DNA from: Tritrichomonas musculus
Taxonomy: Eukaryota > Parabasalia > Tritrichomonadida > Tritrichomonadidae
Length of the DNA stretch: 64,000 bases
Assembly (NCBI GenBank): GCA_039105265.1
Contig: JAPFFF010000004.1
Span: forward strand, 620,001-684,000
Direction of reading: 5' to 3'
Below the pieces are notes generated by a model. It was not told the DNA's origin, did no database searches, and saw only the letters and a program-made list of their open reading frames with translations. The translations under genes were made by a program, and so were the position numbers. Position 1 is the stretch's first letter; the number at the start of each line of letters is the position of its first letter. Positions 1 to 11,019 of the stretch are shown piece by piece.

Positions 1-1521
1 AAACTATTTAAAATGCGTTTTAGTGCCAAATTTTATAATTTTTTGAATAAAATGAATTCAATTCAGCAAATTTGCATGCTCTAGTAATTTTTCTGTATAT
101 GATAATATGTATATAAGTTAAAATTAATTATTATTACTGATAAATGCTATTTATCAAAAGATTCATAATTTTATATATATATAAAGCATTATAATAGGTT
201 AATTGAACGTTTGCAAGTTTTAATATATTCATTTTTAGAAATATATAAGCACAATTGATATTTAGTTTTTCTATTAAAAGCTAATTATTTTTATTATCCA
301 ATATTGTTAAATGCGTTGAATTAATGAGACTAACTATTTTATATAATAGTCTCATTATATGAGTTTAGCTTTTGTAGTATAAAGCTTGATTTATAAGCAT
401 TATCATAAAAAACCATTTGAAAAACTTTTTTTTTCAACTTCACAAATATTTGATAAGATTATTTTTTTCTATTTAATAAACAATTGAAATTTATGGGAAA
501 ATAAAAAAAAAAATATATAGAAAAGTTGTTCATGATTTAAGGGGGTTTTATCAGTTTTTGTTTTTTGAATATCTTAACAAATACCCAAATTTTAAAATTA
601 AAAATAAAAATACATAATTATACAACGGCATAATAAATAAAAAATTGTATAATAAATAATCAAACTAAAGAATTCTTGAAGCATTTTTAACCTTTCTATT
701 CAAATTTCGATATGAAATTGTTCCAAAAAATCAAAGAAGAAGAAGAAAAAAAACGAAATTTATGTTCAATAAATACAATATGAAATGAGAAATTAGTCAA
801 CTCATCATAAATAATTAATAAAGAGAAATAATTTAAAATATTATTTTATTGAACAAGTAATGAAAAATTCTTTTCTCTTTTTTCAGCATGGTATATAGTT
901 TTATTAAACATTATACAAATGCAATGGTTTCAACTTGCGCATAGATTGAAATAATATTTTCATTACCCCAAAATATTTTGAGTGAAAAATATGGAAAAAA
1001 ACTAGCAAATAATCTATTAACTTTGACAAAAAACTTAGACTTTGTCGGAGCCTGATTTTTGATTTAGGTCTTTAAAAAAAAATATAAAATTTTTATTTTT
1101 CCATTTTGAATTAAAATGCAAATTTGGTCCCCTAGATCACGAGATCGATTAGATTGAAACGCTATTTGCTAAAAAAAGATTTTTTGAAAACTTGTATTTG
1201 AAGAGTTATAAACGCCTGAAAAGATGTGTATATTAACGAAAATAACGTATTTTTGATTTTTCAATATTTTGAAAATATCCACCAAATTATTTATTTTTTT
1301 ACATTGTTCTCTTATAAATATTTATTAATATCGCAATTAGGCTCTAAGATTTTAATTTTAAAGGGAGATTTTGAACTTTTTTAATATTATTATAATTAGA
1401 ATATCTTTCCTATCTAACATTATTTGAGAAAGAATTAATAAATATAATACCTTATTCTGTATCATATAATGATATTAGCATGCTTCTGAGGTATATATTT
1501 AAAAATGAACTAAAATTTAAG

Positions 1522-1873
1522 GGCGTACGTCCCAAAAATGTTGTAAACTTGTTAATATTGAATAAACTCATAGAATACATCTTTCAATACTTCCAAATTA
1601 TGAAAAAGTTTAGGTCAAAAATGATGATATTTGTCCTAAACGATCAGAAAACTATTATTTTTTTAGACCGATAAAATTTTACAAAAAATAATTTTGAATA
1701 AAAATGTTAAAATATTTCATAAAAATATTTTTTTAATATATCATCATTCTATAAATAATAGACATTTTATTTTCTCCAAAATATAATTTATTCTTCAACT
1801 TTTTTTACTCCAAAAAGAATTAAAATATTTGAGAAATCTCATTGAATTCTGATCATTGAATTGGACGTACGCC
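1522..1873. mobile_element. MITE-like foldback, 352 bp
   Basis: Perfect 11-bp terminal inverted repeats are seen: GGCGTACGTCC at 1522-1532 and GGACGTACGCC at 1863-1873. Both ends are flanked directly by TTTAAG (1516-1521 and 1874-1879), consistent with a 6-bp target duplication or a TTAA-centred one. There is no coding capacity. Inverted repeats plus flanking direct repeats suggest a non-autonomous DNA transposon. The family is not assigned. Confidence 0.5.
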
Positions 1874-2245
1874 TTTAAGGAATTAAAAAAAAAAAATTAG
1901 TTTTTTGTTAAATTTTTATTATTTTAGAGGATTCTGGTTAATTTTATTTCTTACAAATTTAGTATATTATTTTTATTCGTGTATGAAATAAAATGAACTG
2001 ATAATTGCAACAAACTACTCGATAGGTGCATCTAAGAATTTCTTTTAAATATGGGCCTCGATAATTTCATTAATCCATTGATATTAGCTGCAATATCAAT
2101 TTACAATATTTTATATTAAACATAATATATATATTAGATATAAATAAATGAATATACATGTTTACAGTCAATAAATATTTTTATAAAAATTGTCATAAAA
2201 TGTAAACACTTTTTAAAAGGTTGTTTCAAATATTTCAATATCTCA

Positions 2246-2617
2246 TAAACTAAGTTTTTTAATTTGTCCCTTCTTATCGTCCTCTCAAATTTGAATAAAG
2301 CTAAATATTTTTTTTTAAGTTATTAGGGCATGAATACCTTCATTCATTTCAGGTCGAGGCTCCCGCTATTACCTTAACCAATTGGGCTTAGCCCTCAAAG
2401 GCTCCCAAAGCTATTTAAAAGGTATTTTTCCTGAATAAAAAACTTTTTTATATTCTTTTTTTTTTATTTTCATCTTCTCAAAATTGAAAGATATGGTATT
2501 TTAAAAAAAATAATTTGTCCCTACTTATCGTCCTACTTTCTGAAGACTCATAGAAAATTTGAATTAAAAACTCTCAATTTTTTTGTGAATAAGGTAATAA
2601 TTAAAAAACTTAGTTTA
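2246..2617. repeat. Foldback with 19-bp arms
   Basis: A perfect 19-bp inverted repeat (TAAACTAAGTTTTTTAATT at 2246-2264, its complement at 2599-2617) bounds a 372-bp segment. Inside, a 23-bp near-identical direct repeat (AATTTGTCCC-T/A-TCTTATCGTCCT type) occurs at about 2261-2283 and 2512-2534. No ORF is present. It may be an old MITE. No clear target duplication is visible. Confidence 0.4.
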
Positions 2618-4977
2618 AATATTAAGATATATATATAGATGTACCAGTACCATTGAATTTTTTTTCATTTTTTATGAATAATCAATTTAAAAAGTGAAAA
2701 ATTGAATGAAAATTGCTACAGCAAAATTGGCCCTACCATTTGGAAATTTGATTTAGCCATATTCTATAAAAAGATGTATATTATGTGAATATCAAGTTTA
2801 TTTAAAGAGCTTGGCTTAGCATCTTTCGAAATAGAAAAAGTATTCAAATTTTCTATAAGTAATCACAAAAAAAAAAAAATTTCAGAGATATTATTTTTTT
2901 TATATTAGTAACTTTTTGAATATATGGAAATTATATTTTCAATGTAATAATATAATCAATACAAATATTAAATTGATTATTTTCTCAAATATTAAAATAT
3001 GATTATATATTTATAAAAAAGTAATTATTATAAATGTATCCATTTATTTTTAAATAAATATTATATTATTAATAAATAAAAAATATAATTCAAGAAACTC
3101 TTTTGTAACCCGAAATAACTTAGTCCAGGTACATCTATATATATTCAAAAATATTGAGATATGAATTCAAAATACATTCTGAATTTTTTTTTCAATGATC
3201 CATTTTCTATAGATACTGAATAAATGAATAAATCTAAAAATAAAATATAACAAAATTGAAATAATTATATTATGCTTTGAGTTAATAAAAATATAAAAAA
3301 TAAAATATAAATTTTTAAAATACCAAAGAACGAAATTCCATTTTTTTATTGATTGAAACCAAGAAGAATTATAGTTTTGTTTATCAACGAGATATACATT
3401 CATGTATTTAGAGTAATTTTAATGAATATGAGTTCTAGCATCAATTTTTATGTCAAAATAAAAATCAAACCTTGGTCATGCTGATGATAGTAATAATGTA
3501 TTATTTTATGCTCACAAGAGTAAACTAGCATGCTAACATGAAGAAAAACATAAATATCACCTTTGCAGTATAAATATAATTTTAATAATTAAAACAAATG
3601 CAAATATTAAAAGTTAAAGAAATAATAAATAATATAACAAATTTAACATAATAATATAAATATATAAAATATATCGAAAAAACAATATAATAAAAAGATA
3701 TGAAAAAAAAAATATTTTTATTAAATTGAATATTTATTGTAATTATTTTTTACAAAAAAAGTTTTTTGTTTACAGATGCATTTATCGATTAAAATCAGAC
3801 AATATTATATTCAATATTTATTAATACATTAATTACAATATATATTTAAAAAATAAAGCAATTTTATATTTTTGCCATTACTATACACATCTGAAAAGGA
3901 GCTTTTTTGGTGGTGAGGTGGGAAAACGAAAAAAAATTAAAATAAAACTCAGAAATCCCCACAATTTTTGATAGAACGATCATTTTTTTGAGAGGCATCA
4001 TACTGCCTTAAAAAAAAAAAAAAAATTACTTTTTATGAAATCATTTTTTTCTTTATAAAATAAAAATGGAAGAAAAAAATCAGAGAACCTCAACAACAAC
4101 AATTAATTCATAGCAAAGATCCTGAGAGATAAAATCTGAAGTTCAATCATCTTTTCTTGGTTTTCGTTTGCAAAAAATGATATATCTGATTTTAAATATC
4201 GTTTTATAATGATATTGGTTTACGCAATAATAAATCCAATAGCATTAACAATATCAAAAAAAAAAAAAATCAGAATTTTTAGGAATTTTTTCAACATTTG
4301 AACTATGCTTCATAATTTTTTTTAATGTTGAATCATAAAAGTTTGTGAATTTGTTCCAAAGTATGGAATTTCAAGCATAGTTCAAATCGATTTGAAATGT
4401 AAATATTATCAGCCCTTGGTGCATATTCTTTAACTTTTGCTTTGTCATTCATTCTTATTTCTGTCCTTCAACCTTATTCATGTCACTTTCAATATGACAG
4501 TCACTATTCAAGTGCTTTTACTAATGTTTTTACCTCAGTGTAAGCCAGCAATTGCTGTAGGTGGTGCTCTTGGTGGATGCTTCGGATGATGTACATATCC
4601 TTCATTATTAAATATTCTAGCATCAGATAAGGATATGTACTGCATATGCATCTGTGTTAGAAGTAATCGATGAATTTACTGTAATTCCCGTAATAAAACA
4701 AATAAAGATATACACTTACACATCTGTGTTTTAGAATTATAAAATATTTCGAGGAATCCTGTAATAAATGTATTATTTTAAATATTGGTAAGTTTTCCTT
4801 TTATATAAATATAATCTAATTATTTTTATGCAATCATTTGATTGAACTCGTGAAATATTTCAATCAAACTTTTTCAATATTTTACATATAAAAAATTCGT
4901 TTATTATAATTTTAACTTTTTCATTACATTAATTTGATAAAATTTTCTCAAAATCCATTCAAAATCAAAACTAAAAA

Positions 4978-5943
4978 ATGTCGAGCAGCGAAACATCCAA
5001 AAGATCTATTAAATCAAATCAAAAAAATATCTTACCAAATTCTAACAACGCTACTTTATCACGACTCAACGAAGAGATTTCTCAGTTATCAAATATTTTA
5101 TCCAACCTGGCACGTGAAAATAGTGAAAAAAGAAAAAACATTTCGCTGCTTGAACGTCAACTTGAATCAATTACCGATGCCGTCAGCCAAAATATTGATA
5201 TTGTTAAAGACGTCACTGATCAAATGGAAGCAGAAAATAACGAACTTGTAGAAGCTTGTCAATTACAGCAAGATCTCCTTAATGAAATTTCTACCAAATA
5301 CCGAATTTGTGTTGAAAAAGGAATTGACTTTTCTCAATATCCTGAATTTGAACTTGAAGAGTTACAAGATTTTCTTCCAGAAGAAGCCCAAATTGAAGGA
5401 GATAGTTTAGCTTTTATTCGCCAAATTGGCATGAAAATTCCTTATTTTTCTGATTGTAATTCCGTTGAGTCTTTTCTAGATCGTTGTTCAGAACTCATGA
5501 GGGAAGTAAAAAAAGTTACAAATGCAAAGCTTTATCGTTCTGCACCATCAAAGTTTCGTCCTGACGAAAAACTTTTAAAGATGACGTTGCCTGAATTGAA
5601 AGAAAAGTTGCATAAAATGGAATTAAAATACTCAATGAAATATTCTAAATATTCACGTCAATTGGCCGACTTAAACAACCAAAAGCATTTTTATGAAAAG
5701 AAATATGATGAATTTTTGGCTCTTGACCGAAAACAGAATTCCTATTTTTCACCCTCAGGAACAACAGTGGCTCCTTTCAGTCCTTTCGATGATCTTTCTG
5801 TTGTAGAGCCTATATCATCTCCTGATGATACAGAAATTAGTGATATTCAAACTCCTAGGAAACACTCAGGAAGGATGCAACCATTATCACCAATTATATT
5901 TGAGAGAGCCTCTCCGGTCCACAGCTTGATAGATGATTGGTGA
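4978..5943 (+). CDS. Coiled-coil protein with Ser/Pro-rich tail
   Basis: An intact 321-residue ORF with an ATG start in an AT-rich leader. Residues 25-110 and 180-250 are rich in Leu, Glu, Lys and Gln with heptad-like spacing, suggesting two coiled-coil segments. The last ~70 residues are Ser/Pro/Asp-rich with several SP and TP dipeptides (SPSG, SPFDD, TPRKHSG, PLSPI), which would suit proline-directed kinases. No enzyme motif, signal peptide or membrane segment is seen. I do not recognise the family. A structural or cytoskeletal adaptor is one possibility, but that is inference only. The neighbour downstream is on the same strand 357 bp away. Confidence 0.75.
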   Translation: MSSSETSKRSIKSNQKNILPNSNNATLSRLNEEISQLSNILSNLARENSEKRKNISLLERQLESITDAVSQNIDIVKDVTDQMEAENNELVEACQLQQDLLNEISTKYRICVEKGIDFSQYPEFELEELQDFLPEEAQIEGDSLAFIRQIGMKIPYFSDCNSVESFLDRCSELMREVKKVTNAKLYRSAPSKFRPDEKLLKMTLPELKEKLHKMELKYSMKYSKYSRQLADLNNQKHFYEKKYDEFLALDRKQNSYFSPSGTTVAPFSPFDDLSVVEPISSPDDTEISDIQTPRKHSGRMQPLSPIIFERASPVHSLIDDW

Positions 5944-6300
5944 TATTTTGATGTAATAATAATGTTTTGTAATTTTTTTTTAATTGTAAATAAACTATAA
6001 TACCATTCAAACTAATCTTTGTATGATTTCATTTCATTAGATAGATATTACATTTTTTATGATTAAAATCATATTTAAGATCCATCAATCATATTTATTA
6101 TTACACCTTATTTGCACGATTACGGAACTTGATTTGGATTATATAAATAATCCTATTTTGATGACCATTAATTAAAAAAAAAAAAAAAGCAAATATGCTT
6201 ATTTTTAAATTTAGTGATTTCATATAATCCAGTAGTTGTTTCAATTTTATATTATTTTAATTCGTTGACTATTCTTTGACGATTCTTTAAAATTTATTTT

Positions 6301-7353
6301 ATGACCATATTTAGCCACAATTTTTTACTAAAAAGTGCTCAGAAAGATTTATCACAATTCTTAATGACAAAAGATCTTTGGGAAACTGAAAAAATAGGAA
6401 ACTTGGCTATTGTTAGAGGCAGTGAAGAAGAGCTCAGATCATTACGTAGTATTTTAAAATCTTATCTCAATGTTGATATTTATGGTTCCATAAACATAGA
6501 GTTTGTTGAAAATGAAGATAAAAACTTGGTTGAAAAATATAAAGCTCTTTCCTACCTCAAAAACTGTTTAGACATTCCGCCATTATCGATTGATGATCCA
6601 TCAGTTTATCCAGAATTGCACACAGAACTAGCCGATATAAAATATGAAATTCCACCAATTCAAGAATTTAATAAATTGGAAATGCCAGTTTCTTGCATAA
6701 TGGCAAGCTTTTTGGTTGAAGTTTTTTGTCCAAATCAACAGCCAGAAGAGAAATATATACTTGAAAAAAGATTTTTCAAACAAAAAACAGTCTATAATTT
6801 ACTTATATTTGCTTCATTACCTGTAGCAATCGAAATGGTTCAACTAAGCAATGCTCCTCCGTATTGCCTCCTTAAATTCGCTGACATTAAAACTGATTCA
6901 AATCAAATTACAGCAGAACAAATTCAAGAACAAGTAAAATTTGCACTTAGAGTCTTTTCGGTTAAATGTTGTTGTGCATTTTTCAGGCAAGTTGATATTA
7001 GTTCATTAAAAACAAATCGTCTTGAAAAAATAAGTAAAGAGTTGGAGTGCGCAATTATTAAGACCGGAAACTTTGAAGTATACGATACTAAAGGTAGTTT
7101 CTACTTATATGTTTTACCAAATCTATTTGGTGAGGATGCAAGGAATCGTATAATGTTTGCTCTCCAAAATCTATTCGGTTCAATCCAATTATTCCAATGT
7201 GAAAGATGTCATAAATATTCAACAATTTCTAAAAAAGAAGAGTGTACAATTCAAAGTTTTGACCAAAAAGATGAAGATATGGTATTTGATAATCACCAGT
7301 TAACAAATGATTCGCCTTCAGAATTTTACTTCAATGTATTACCAAATGTGTAA
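6301..7353 (+). CDS. Hypothetical protein, 350 aa
   Basis: An intact ORF starting at ATG, with hydrophobic alternation typical of a folded globular protein and no membrane segment. A C-terminal pair of cysteines (CERC at about residue 300) and a further cysteine about 15 residues on could form a small metal site. The preceding cysteine cluster (KCCCAFF, ~residue 220) is probably structural. I do not recognise the family and assign no function. The stop codon is TAA followed by ATAAA, resembling the trichomonad arrangement in which the poly(A) signal sits on the stop codon. Confidence 0.7.
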   Translation: MTIFSHNFLLKSAQKDLSQFLMTKDLWETEKIGNLAIVRGSEEELRSLRSILKSYLNVDIYGSINIEFVENEDKNLVEKYKALSYLKNCLDIPPLSIDDPSVYPELHTELADIKYEIPPIQEFNKLEMPVSCIMASFLVEVFCPNQQPEEKYILEKRFFKQKTVYNLLIFASLPVAIEMVQLSNAPPYCLLKFADIKTDSNQITAEQIQEQVKFALRVFSVKCCCAFFRQVDISSLKTNRLEKISKELECAIIKTGNFEVYDTKGSFYLYVLPNLFGEDARNRIMFALQNLFGSIQLFQCERCHKYSTISKKEECTIQSFDQKDEDMVFDNHQLTNDSPSEFYFNVLPNV

Positions 7354-7731
7354 ATAAAAAGAAATAATATTTTTAAAATTTTATATCAGTTTTTATTATG
7401 CTATTATTGGTTGCTTTGAGTATTAAAGCTTAACTTAATTCATTCTGATTCCAAAATTTTTCATCCACAATAAAATATGGCAGATGATGATGATACAAAA
7501 TTTATTTTATTGCCAAGAAACTATTTTCCATTTTCTTGAATTTTATTTTTTTATGCATTCTTAATTCAATTTTTTTCGCAGTTAGGTGAGATTTGCAGCT
7601 AAGAAAAGATTGTAATAATAAGTAAAAATTGGTCTTATAAAATTAGTTAAAACGCTCATTTTCTCATAGAATAAAAGCAAACAATAAGTTTAATGCATAT
7701 AAAACATAATCAAAAATATAAAGCTCCTCTT
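7354..7731. other. Intergenic spacer, nothing recognised
   Basis: A convergent intergenic region between the 350-aa protein gene and the ARM-fold gene. It is AT-rich, and I see no repeat, RNA gene or conserved motif in it. Confidence 0.5.
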
Positions 7732-9201
7732 TCAAAGATCATTGTTGGCATTACTAAAGAAAGACAAAAATTTTTGTGAAATGAATATAGCCTCATCGCT
7801 GAGTTGGGAATCTTTGGCGATTTCTTCCAAGTAATCTTGATCAATATGATTTAGAACTTCTGAATTTAATTCAACAAGTTTACAAAAAGATCTCAAAGTT
7901 CTTAAAATTAATTCATCATTTTGCATATCAAAAAATTCATTCATTAAGTAAACAAATTCAGGCGTATTAAAACAATTTACTTGTTGTTGGTTTCCGCAAT
8001 AAATCATATGCGTGATACAATAACCAAATTCAGTTTTCAATGGAAAAGAAAAATTATTGAATGTATTCAAAATTTGGATGTGAAATTCGAGATTGAGGAG
8101 ATTTTGAATAAATTTATCACCACGTGCTGCATAATTAGAGCATAAAAAAATAGCATTTTTTTTGGTTTCTTCGGATATATCACTATTCATATTAAATATT
8201 AATGAGATGATATTTTGAATAGGTAAATTATTATAAATACGGAATAGATAATCATTATTATCTGTTGAAAGTGATAGTGATAGTAAAGATATTGCAATGG
8301 TTGCACAGGTTTTATTGGGGATATTGATTATACCATTATCATCATCAAAATTGAAATTGATCTGATTCATAACAACATCAAAAAAAAATGTTTCATAAAA
8401 AGCAGGGGCAAAGCTTGATGTATTACGATACCAAAAATAGAAAGCCCAAAACATGTGTTCAATTACAATTTGAGACTTAACTTGAAACCATTTTTGAAGC
8501 ATCAAAATCATTTTTTTAGTCTCAGGATGTTCAATATCAATGGCATTTTTGGCGGTAAGGGAACGAATTAAATTCATCAAAAAGAAACTTACTTTTTCCT
8601 TAACATTTATATTTTCTGTTTTTTTGTGGAATGTATTGAATGTTATTCGAGATATATATGTTAAAGGGAAAAAAGTGGCCCCGTCAAAAGCAAGATTAAA
8701 GATCAACTTAAATATGTCATTAAAATGTTTTTTTGATTGTGGTAAATCTGCAAAAGTATTTAAAACTGTATTAAAAGCACTAGAATGTGAGCATAAACAA
8801 ATTGAGAAATCTGGAACATGGAATGAAGCTTCTATAAAAAAGCGAATTAAAGTCCATTTTAATTTCTCTGGGAGGTCTTTACTTGAGAATAATTCAATAA
8901 GATACATAAAACTATTTTTTGATATCCAAAAATGATCAAAACAATAAATAGAAGTAAGAGTGTCTTTTTGAAATATCGCGCATAATAATTCAATTTGGTG
9001 TGGAAGATAATATATATTTTCAACATTGCAAAGTTCATTTATATATTTGCAAATTTTTTTAACTTCGTCAAGGATAGACATATATTCACTATCTTTTGCT
9101 ATTGTTTTATCTGATAGATTGAAAAGTTTATCACTAATATTTAAGTCAGCATCAAACAATGTGAATTTGCACTCATCAAAAGACTGTGATTTAAAATCCA
9201 T
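7732..9201 (-). CDS. ARM-fold protein, importin-alpha-like
   Basis: A 489-residue intact ORF with an ATG start. The whole length is helical-looking, with repeated ~40-residue hydrophobic blocks. The C-terminal half is closest to armadillo repeats of the importin-alpha type: a block around residues 395-450 has the pattern G-C-I-T-H-M-I-x-C-G followed by N-x-P-E-F and a helix ending in R-T-L-R-S-F-C-K-L. That resembles the importin motif in which a helix and a GNxxQ turn precede a second helix. No IBB-like basic N-terminus is visible, so cargo transport is not certain. Parabasalids carry divergent ARM-fold proteins, so this is a fold-level call only. Confidence 0.5.
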   Translation of the reverse strand: MDFKSQSFDECKFTLFDADLNISDKLFNLSDKTIAKDSEYMSILDEVKKICKYINELCNVENIYYLPHQIELLCAIFQKDTLTSIYCFDHFWISKNSFMYLIELFSSKDLPEKLKWTLIRFFIEASFHVPDFSICLCSHSSAFNTVLNTFADLPQSKKHFNDIFKLIFNLAFDGATFFPLTYISRITFNTFHKKTENINVKEKVSFFLMNLIRSLTAKNAIDIEHPETKKMILMLQKWFQVKSQIVIEHMFWAFYFWYRNTSSFAPAFYETFFFDVVMNQINFNFDDDNGIINIPNKTCATIAISLLSLSLSTDNNDYLFRIYNNLPIQNIISLIFNMNSDISEETKKNAIFLCSNYAARGDKFIQNLLNLEFHIQILNTFNNFSFPLKTEFGYCITHMIYCGNQQQVNCFNTPEFVYLMNEFFDMQNDELILRTLRSFCKLVELNSEVLNHIDQDYLEEIAKDSQLSDEAIFISQKFLSFFSNANNDL

Positions 9202-9382
9202 TCAGTATCAAACACTAAATTTTTCTCCTTTTCAAATTGTGTTAAAAAATTTTAATTAAAACTTTTTAAATAATTAAATGGTCTTTTTTAAAAAAATCAT
9301 AATATTGCAGTATATATATTTATTAATCATACAAATTTAATGGTAATTAAAATTATCATGCATCATAAAATAGAGAAAGAAA

Positions 9383-10732
9383 CTATTTTGATATAATCTG
9401 TGGTCTTTTGACATTTTCTGGGATTAAAAGCTCGGAGCTGTTTTTCAATGCTTGTGTAACTTCTTTTGACTCATTCAAGCATATAACTAGAGATTCATCA
9501 TTTCCTCTTCTTCTGAAATATATGTAATATCCAGCTCCAGGAAAAACAATTGTAACCAAAGGAGAAAAATTTGAAGCAAACAAATGCGCTTGAATAATCT
9601 TTTTTTCAGCAATAGGGATAAATGGATCGCTCAGCTTTTCATGTGTCAAAAATAAAAATTTCTGTATTGATTGATTTTCTAGTACAATGTAAGGACCGTT
9701 TTTACGTCCATTTTTTGTTTCTAATTTAACTCTTCTGAAAAGTTGTCTCAATGGTGTTAAACTAGCAGGAATTCTGTCTAATAATGTTAGCGAGGGGCAA
9801 ACTGTATTTTGTAAAGTTATTATAAATCTTAGCTTCTTCTCCCTAAGAGCTAAAAGTGGATATTCTTTACCATATATAAAAAGAGGAGGCGAGTAAAGTG
9901 CTAGAGTATTGCGTTCAGTTTTTGAAAGGCCAATTATCCAATATAATAATTCATCGTCTTTAGCTAAAACACGAGGAAACAAATAAGGAAGTTTCATTCT
10001 TAAACAAATTGATAAAGTTCGGGCAATATCAACCGGAAATGTAGAAAATATAAAGTATCGTGAATACAAAATAGCAATATGAGCAATAGGAAATTTTGCT
10101 TTTAATTGTTGAACACTCTGATTAATTAAATATAAAAATTTGTTTTCGAGTTTTAATTGAAAAAAAGAGTCAAATAAATGAACGAAACTAAGATCAGCAC
10201 ATGCTATTGATTTAACTATCATGTCAAACCCCATTTGCATCCTTTTAATAGATCGAGGGGTAACTAAATTTGTGGTTGGATCTCTCTTTGGTGGATTAAA
10301 AAAGAGTTTATAGATATTTCTGCATAAGCAGAGAATTGAGTGTAAAATTTCTCGATTTGATGGATCAGAAAGAGAGCTTTGGCGTTGAGCAGACATCCAA
10401 ATTTGGTCATCAAGTTCAAGTAAAGATGTTTCATGATTATCGGTTCTAACATAATTGCAAGGTATGTCTTGTGTAAAATGTCGAGAGAATTTTATAAACG
10501 TTAAAAGAAGACCTACATAATTTACTAAAAAGAAAGGCCTATTATAAATAGAATTGGCGTTATTGGTGCTATTATCGCTCTTCCCGTTGCGATTAAAAAA
10601 TTCGTTTAGGTTAATGGAGTAAAAAATTACAGGCTCTGCACCTTCCTTTTCTGAAACATTTCCATCAAATATAATAAAGTATTCTAAGTTTGTTATTTGT
10701 GATTCCTGATCAAACAATTTTAAATTCTTCAT
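9383..10732 (-). CDS. CCZ1-like subunit of the Rab7 exchange factor
   Basis: A 449-residue ORF with an ATG start. The order of conserved blocks follows CCZ1. An N-terminal longin-like segment has an EGAEP...FYS strand where CCZ1 proteins have EGQEE...FYH. Then come a helix LLTFIKFSRHFTQ, a DDQIWM strand matching the family's E-NFWM, and a helix with LCRNIYKLFF matching CCZ1's QCYSMYKLFNG. A second longin-like unit contains FPIAHIAILYSRYFIFS, and a C-terminal unit contains the CPSLTLLDRIPASL segment. CCZ1 works with MON1 on endosomes to activate Rab7 (family knowledge). Length is close to that of known CCZ1. It is divergently paired with the ZIP-like gene 287 bp away. Identification is by remembered family patterns, so an HMM search should confirm it. 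Confidence 0.6.
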   Translation of the reverse strand: MKNLKLFDQESQITNLEYFIIFDGNVSEKEGAEPVIFYSINLNEFFNRNGKSDNSTNNANSIYNRPFFLVNYVGLLLTFIKFSRHFTQDIPCNYVRTDNHETSLLELDDQIWMSAQRQSSLSDPSNREILHSILCLCRNIYKLFFNPPKRDPTTNLVTPRSIKRMQMGFDMIVKSIACADLSFVHLFDSFFQLKLENKFLYLINQSVQQLKAKFPIAHIAILYSRYFIFSTFPVDIARTLSICLRMKLPYLFPRVLAKDDELLYWIIGLSKTERNTLALYSPPLFIYGKEYPLLALREKKLRFIITLQNTVCPSLTLLDRIPASLTPLRQLFRRVKLETKNGRKNGPYIVLENQSIQKFLFLTHEKLSDPFIPIAEKKIIQAHLFASNFSPLVTIVFPGAGYYIYFRRRGNDESLVICLNESKEVTQALKNSSELLIPENVKRPQIISK

Positions 10733-10980
10733 TATGATTTTCTAATGATACACAATTTTTTTTTGTGTAAGATAATTGAATACATGAACAAATATTTCTT
10801 TATACAAAAATTTTTTTTGCATTGAAAATTGAAAAGTATTGTTAGATTAAGGTTGAATTAAATACATTTGTAACTCGAAAGTGTTCAAATATTTGCTCAT
10901 TTTAATTTTAATTATAAAGTAGTTAATGATTTTTTTTAATGATTTTTGCGTTGGCAGAACATAAATTTAGATATATAAAA

Positions 10981-10993
10981 TCATTTTTCATTG
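10981..10993 (+). promoter_or_regulatory. Initiator-like element upstream of ZIP gene
   Basis: The sequence TCATTTTTCATTG matches the Trichomonas vaginalis initiator consensus TCAYTWYTCATTA at all but the last position. It lies 39 bases before the ATG of the ZIP-like gene, somewhat further than is usual in T. vaginalis. The match is plausible, but in such AT-rich DNA it could be chance. Confidence 0.3.
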
Positions 10994-11019
10994 TTTTATT
11001 TGTTGAACGTTAAATAAAG

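Larger units (their letters stand above)
1..4977. other. Gene-free AT-rich region
   Basis: No convincing coding region is seen on either strand. Short open frames here are low-complexity and AT-driven. The stretch holds two foldback elements (listed separately), a 12-bp stem hairpin at 4591-4640 (GTACATATCCTT and its complement), a small GC-richer island at about 2345-2412, and many homopolymer A/T runs. The rest shows nothing I can name. Confidence 0.6.

Noticed and set aside
1480-1674. Open frame of 64 codons on the plus strand
   Set aside because: AT-driven low-complexity translation that overlaps the start of the MITE-like foldback; no protein-like pattern.
3167-3403. Open frame of 78 codons on the minus strand
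   Set aside because: Phe/Ile/Tyr-rich translation typical of poly-AT DNA, with no start context or conserved features.
8540-8935. 131-codon frame opposite the ARM-fold gene
   Set aside because: It lies inside and antisense to a supported gene, and its translation lacks a family pattern.
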